From: Diprion similis
Lineage: Eukaryota > Arthropoda > Insecta > Hymenoptera > Diprionidae
Assembly (NCBI RefSeq): GCF_021155765.1
Contig: NC_060116.1
Location: 17,424,584-17,488,583 of the forward strand
Direction of reading: 5' to 3'
Length of the DNA stretch: 64,000 bases
The translations under genes were made by a program, and so were the position numbers. How positions within the stretch are numbered: the first letter of the stretch is position 1; every line of letters begins with the position of its first letter. This document shows, one piece after another, positions 60,991 to 64,000 of this stretch. Below the pieces are notes generated by a model, which was not told the origin of the DNA, made no database searches, and was given only the letters and a program-made list of their open reading frames with translations.

Positions 60991-63900
60991 CATTTATAAG
61001 TATTTTTCAACAAATTTCTCAACGTCTACCTATATGTATAGGTATATACGTATATATGTATGCATACAGAGATACAAGGACGTGGAAAAAATGTCTTCGA
61101 GTGTTTTCGGATGAAGAATCACTTTGGATCCGAAACACGTTTTCTCATCCTTGGTAATATTAATTATATTCATCCCCGGATCATTTGTAACATTCTTTAT
61201 TTTTACTCTACCACCATTCAGTAGGTATACAGCTGTCGTTAGTTTCGTTATTTGACAATTTTTTGTTTGATGCCATCCAAACTTGCAGGCCACCCCTCTC
61301 GGAAAAAAGAAAATGAGTTGCACTCTCGGAAATGGAACATGCGTGTTCACGCCGCGTATTCACACCGGTACTCGCTCACATCGAAATAAGTAGTAATCGC
61401 ACACACTGCAGCATACGTGCGTGTGCACCACTCTGTTACATCCAATCAAAACGCCGTTACCTCCTGTGTTGACGAAATTCTACGAATATCATGCTTCTGA
61501 ATATGGATATGATTGATGCTTGGTACAATTGAAAAAAAAATTTATTTGCAATGTACCCATACATTTGTCTTGCTTGCCTATATAGGCATACTATTGATAA
61601 AAATATAGGATGTTCGGTATTGCTTCGACTCTACGTGAAAACGACTGATCCGATTTAAATCAATCTCGCAATGTTGAGCCACAGAAACTCTTTGAAGTGA
61701 TCTGCACTTTGTTCCATTTTAATCCGCAAAGTTGGAGTTGAACAATACAATTGAAAATAAAATTGCGCCTGAACGTATGCAATTTTGATTTCATCCGCGT
61801 TACACGGCCCGCTTGCCTTTCCGCCAGTTATCGTAGCTTATACCTATACTGTGTACATGAAATTGTTTGTTTGTAGTACAAGTATGCGCGCAAATACCTC
61901 TAAAATTCTTGGTCCAATTTTGAAAATCCTTTCTGCAGTATTTATTTAATAAAATTCTTTTACATTCTGATCTTCCCACGTTTATTCATCCCTGTTACTC
62001 ATCAATCATATTTTATTCTAAAATTAAATTGACGTTCGACAGATATCAGGCAACGGATCAGTTGTGTTTTCTGACAAATCGTCTATTAGTTGAAATGGAA
62101 AATGTTGTGCTCGCCAAAATACGCATTTCTATCGCATCGCGAGTTATACAGCTTTTTTCTCATTGTCAGTATGAGGCCTCAGGCCGTGTCGTTTTTGTCA
62201 CGTTTTTGTACCGCCCCGCGTAGTGCGTCCACAGTATTGTACTTATTTGGGAAAGGGACTGTGAGGTCATACGTCCAGGGGTGTAAGACATACATGAATT
62301 AAATATGGCAGGAAAAGTGTAGGGTCCATTTTATGGGAAATGGTATATAATGCATACCGTTATGCTGCCGCGATAGTGTGAAGTTTATACCAAGAAACAT
62401 TTGGTCGCGTATCAATAAATTTTGTACAGCCTCAACAAGTAAAAAGTTCTAATTATTAAACAAACAAAAGTTAAACCCAACGTAGTTAGTACGGCTATTG
62501 AAATGTTGGTCAGCATTTATAAGTTATAAGGTGTGAAGCCTGGATGACCACCAACTGCAAGATCACTGTGTCAAGGTGAAGTATTAGATTGCGTAATTAA
62601 GTGCACTTGCATTAATTATGTTTATCAGTGCTTCTGGTATATGCAATTTTTATTGGAGTGAAATAACACAGAACACACTGCAGAGCTATTTATTTATAGT
62701 TGGGTACCATTTCAAAAATGTCGCTCGTAATGTAGGGAGGGGGCAGACGATATCGGCATGAGATAGGCTTCACGAGGGAGTGTGGAAGAACGGAACGTTT
62801 GATATTTTGTGGATATGAAATTTTCAATAGTCTGGGTCTAGGGACTGATTTTTTTTTGCGTCGGCTCTATGAGTCTGAAATATTTTCGGTAAGGTAAGGG
62901 GGGGAATATTTATGTTTCATATTATTTTAGGGAGTGGCAGTAAGCTATTCATTGTTACTGGGGGGTCTCTTACAATCTTCACAAAGTGTGACGCATGCAA
63001 CGATTTTATCCAGCGACCGCATTAAGCGGTTCGCTCACTGAATGGCCAGCGTTCGGCAGGACCAATTATACATGACCCTGTACGTCGTAGAAATTCTGCA
63101 TTTATTTCACTATGTGTCAATGATTTTACACTACTATCAAGTAAATACTGCACAGTGATTGATTTTACCATCGAGCTCGTGGTTGAATCTGTAATAATTA
63201 TGTATCGTATGTAATAAATGTGCATATTGGTTGTAGTGATTAAAATTAAACCCACTTCTCCTCTTTGGCCTCAACTCGGAAAGGTCGGACGAAGTTCATA
63301 CGTTTGCTTCACTGCTGCAGAATTCCATGAACGAAGAGCGTCTAGAAGCGCTAATAATTTAGTAGAATTATTAATACGACTTTTAGGTTCCACGGAGATT
63401 AAGCGATCTCGTATTTTTGTCTAGCTGGTCGTGAAAAGTTTAATATCTGCCGGTCGCTTTATGGAAACTTTAATCCAATAGTATACGTAAATACTGAGCG
63501 TTGGTTGTTAACGAACTTGAAAAATGTTGGATACAATTCTCAGCCACATGAGAATATGAAAATTACCGAACCCATTTGCTTCAGGGTTAAACTAATAGAA
63601 TATGATTAGAGGTGTCGTAGGAATAAAAATTTACGTGCGCCACAATTGCTACCACTCAATGATCCTAAAATAATAATCGGTTTAAATCGTGTGACTAATC
63701 GCTAGTCTAGGGGAATTTCGATCAGTTTCAAGAAGACATGTTTTACTCAATAATTTCTGTAATAATAACTTCCATATCACAAGTAATGGCATTTCTACCC
63801 GCTATACGATACGATTGCAGCGTAACATTCCCCATTATTGCCCATTGTTTTCGAAAAAGATTCACAACTTCCATGAGTTCAACCAACCGAAAATCGAATA

Positions 63901-64000
63901 GGTACCCAGCCGGGCTGAGAACTTTCCGAGCCCCCCCCCCCCCCCCCCCCCCGCCCACCCACCCGTCGCGATTTGTTTGTCTACTCAACCCTATATACCT
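60991..64000. other. gene-free right flank
   Basis: No supported gene is visible. The DNA is AT-rich, with short frames only. The last 70 bases carry a 22-base poly-C run followed by CCCACC repeats. Confidence 0.5.
63931..63952. repeat. poly-C tract of 22 bases
   Basis: An uninterrupted run of 22 C is followed by GCCCACCCACCCG. On the other strand it is a strong G-quadruplex candidate. Together with the 27-G run at 4393 it shows that long homopolymeric G/C tracts recur in this otherwise AT-rich region. Confidence 0.95.

Noticed and set aside
60397-60993. 198-codon minus-strand frame
   Set aside because: Arg/Ser/Pro-rich composition, no domain, no signal or membrane segment; best explained by the CpG-rich DNA lacking stop codons.
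1-64000. tRNA, rRNA, CRISPR array or integrated virus
   Set aside because: A reading for tRNA B-box motifs, regularly spaced direct repeats and viral replication or capsid motifs gave no credible hit; a covariance-model search would be needed to exclude a tRNA formally.

Overview
This 64 kb window is animal nuclear DNA, almost certainly from an insect. It is AT-rich, with widely spaced genes, short exons with ordinary GT-AG introns, abundant AT/TAA microsatellites and two gene families typical of arthropods: the chemosensory co-receptor Ir25a and an octopamine/tyramine receptor. The protein sequences look hymenopteran to me, possibly a sawfly, but that assignment rests on memory of homologues and is an inference. 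I see no rRNA, tRNA, CRISPR array, prophage or bacterial operon.

Layout from left to right: (1) about 3.8 kb without a recognisable gene; (2) a four-exon secreted CLIP-domain serine protease (+, 4157-9721) whose long first intron carries a poly-G run, an AT-rich inverted-repeat cluster and a palindromic MITE; (3) a six-exon GTPBP2-type GTPase (-, 14462-11902); (4) TAPT1 (-, 20074-17601), head to head with (5) a four-exon FAD-dependent polyamine oxidase (+, 20293-22465), the two start codons only 218 bp apart; (6) a 4.5 kb gene-free stretch; (7) a CREBRF/REPTOR-type bZIP factor (-, 29282-26988), divergent from (8) LETM1 (+, 30603-34792); (9) a KIAA0232/DUF4603-family gene (+, non-coding exons from about 36.9 kb, coding 38887-41594); (10) Ir25a (-, 47948-44012) with a TA-flanked MITE in an intron; (11) a long non-coding stretch with microsatellites; (12) an intronless-coding octopamine/tyramine GPCR (-, about 57717-56530), probably with a 5' non-coding exon in the CpG-rich block at 60.4-61.0 kb; (13) non-coding DNA to the end.

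I rebuilt the coding exons by joining open frames at GT/AG sites with matching phase. Most of the nine gene models read through without a gap and give lengths close to their families: protease 392 aa, GTPBP2 615, TAPT1 558, polyamine oxidase 526, CREBRF 585, LETM1 785, KIAA0232 about 619-631, Ir25a 945, GPCR 395. The genes are not one pathway. Several concern conserved housekeeping (mitochondrial cation exchange, polyamine catabolism, translation/ribosome-rescue GTPase, nutrient-responsive transcription), while the protease, Ir25a and the amine receptor serve immunity/development and the nervous system.

I did not find a convincing undescribed multi-gene system. The items most worth checking are the unusual activation site of the CLIP protease, the palindromic elements (6.6, 17.4, 25.4 and 46.1 kb), the compact bidirectional promoter, the likely mis-set start of the GPCR, and the unexplained higher-GC block near 53.4 kb.
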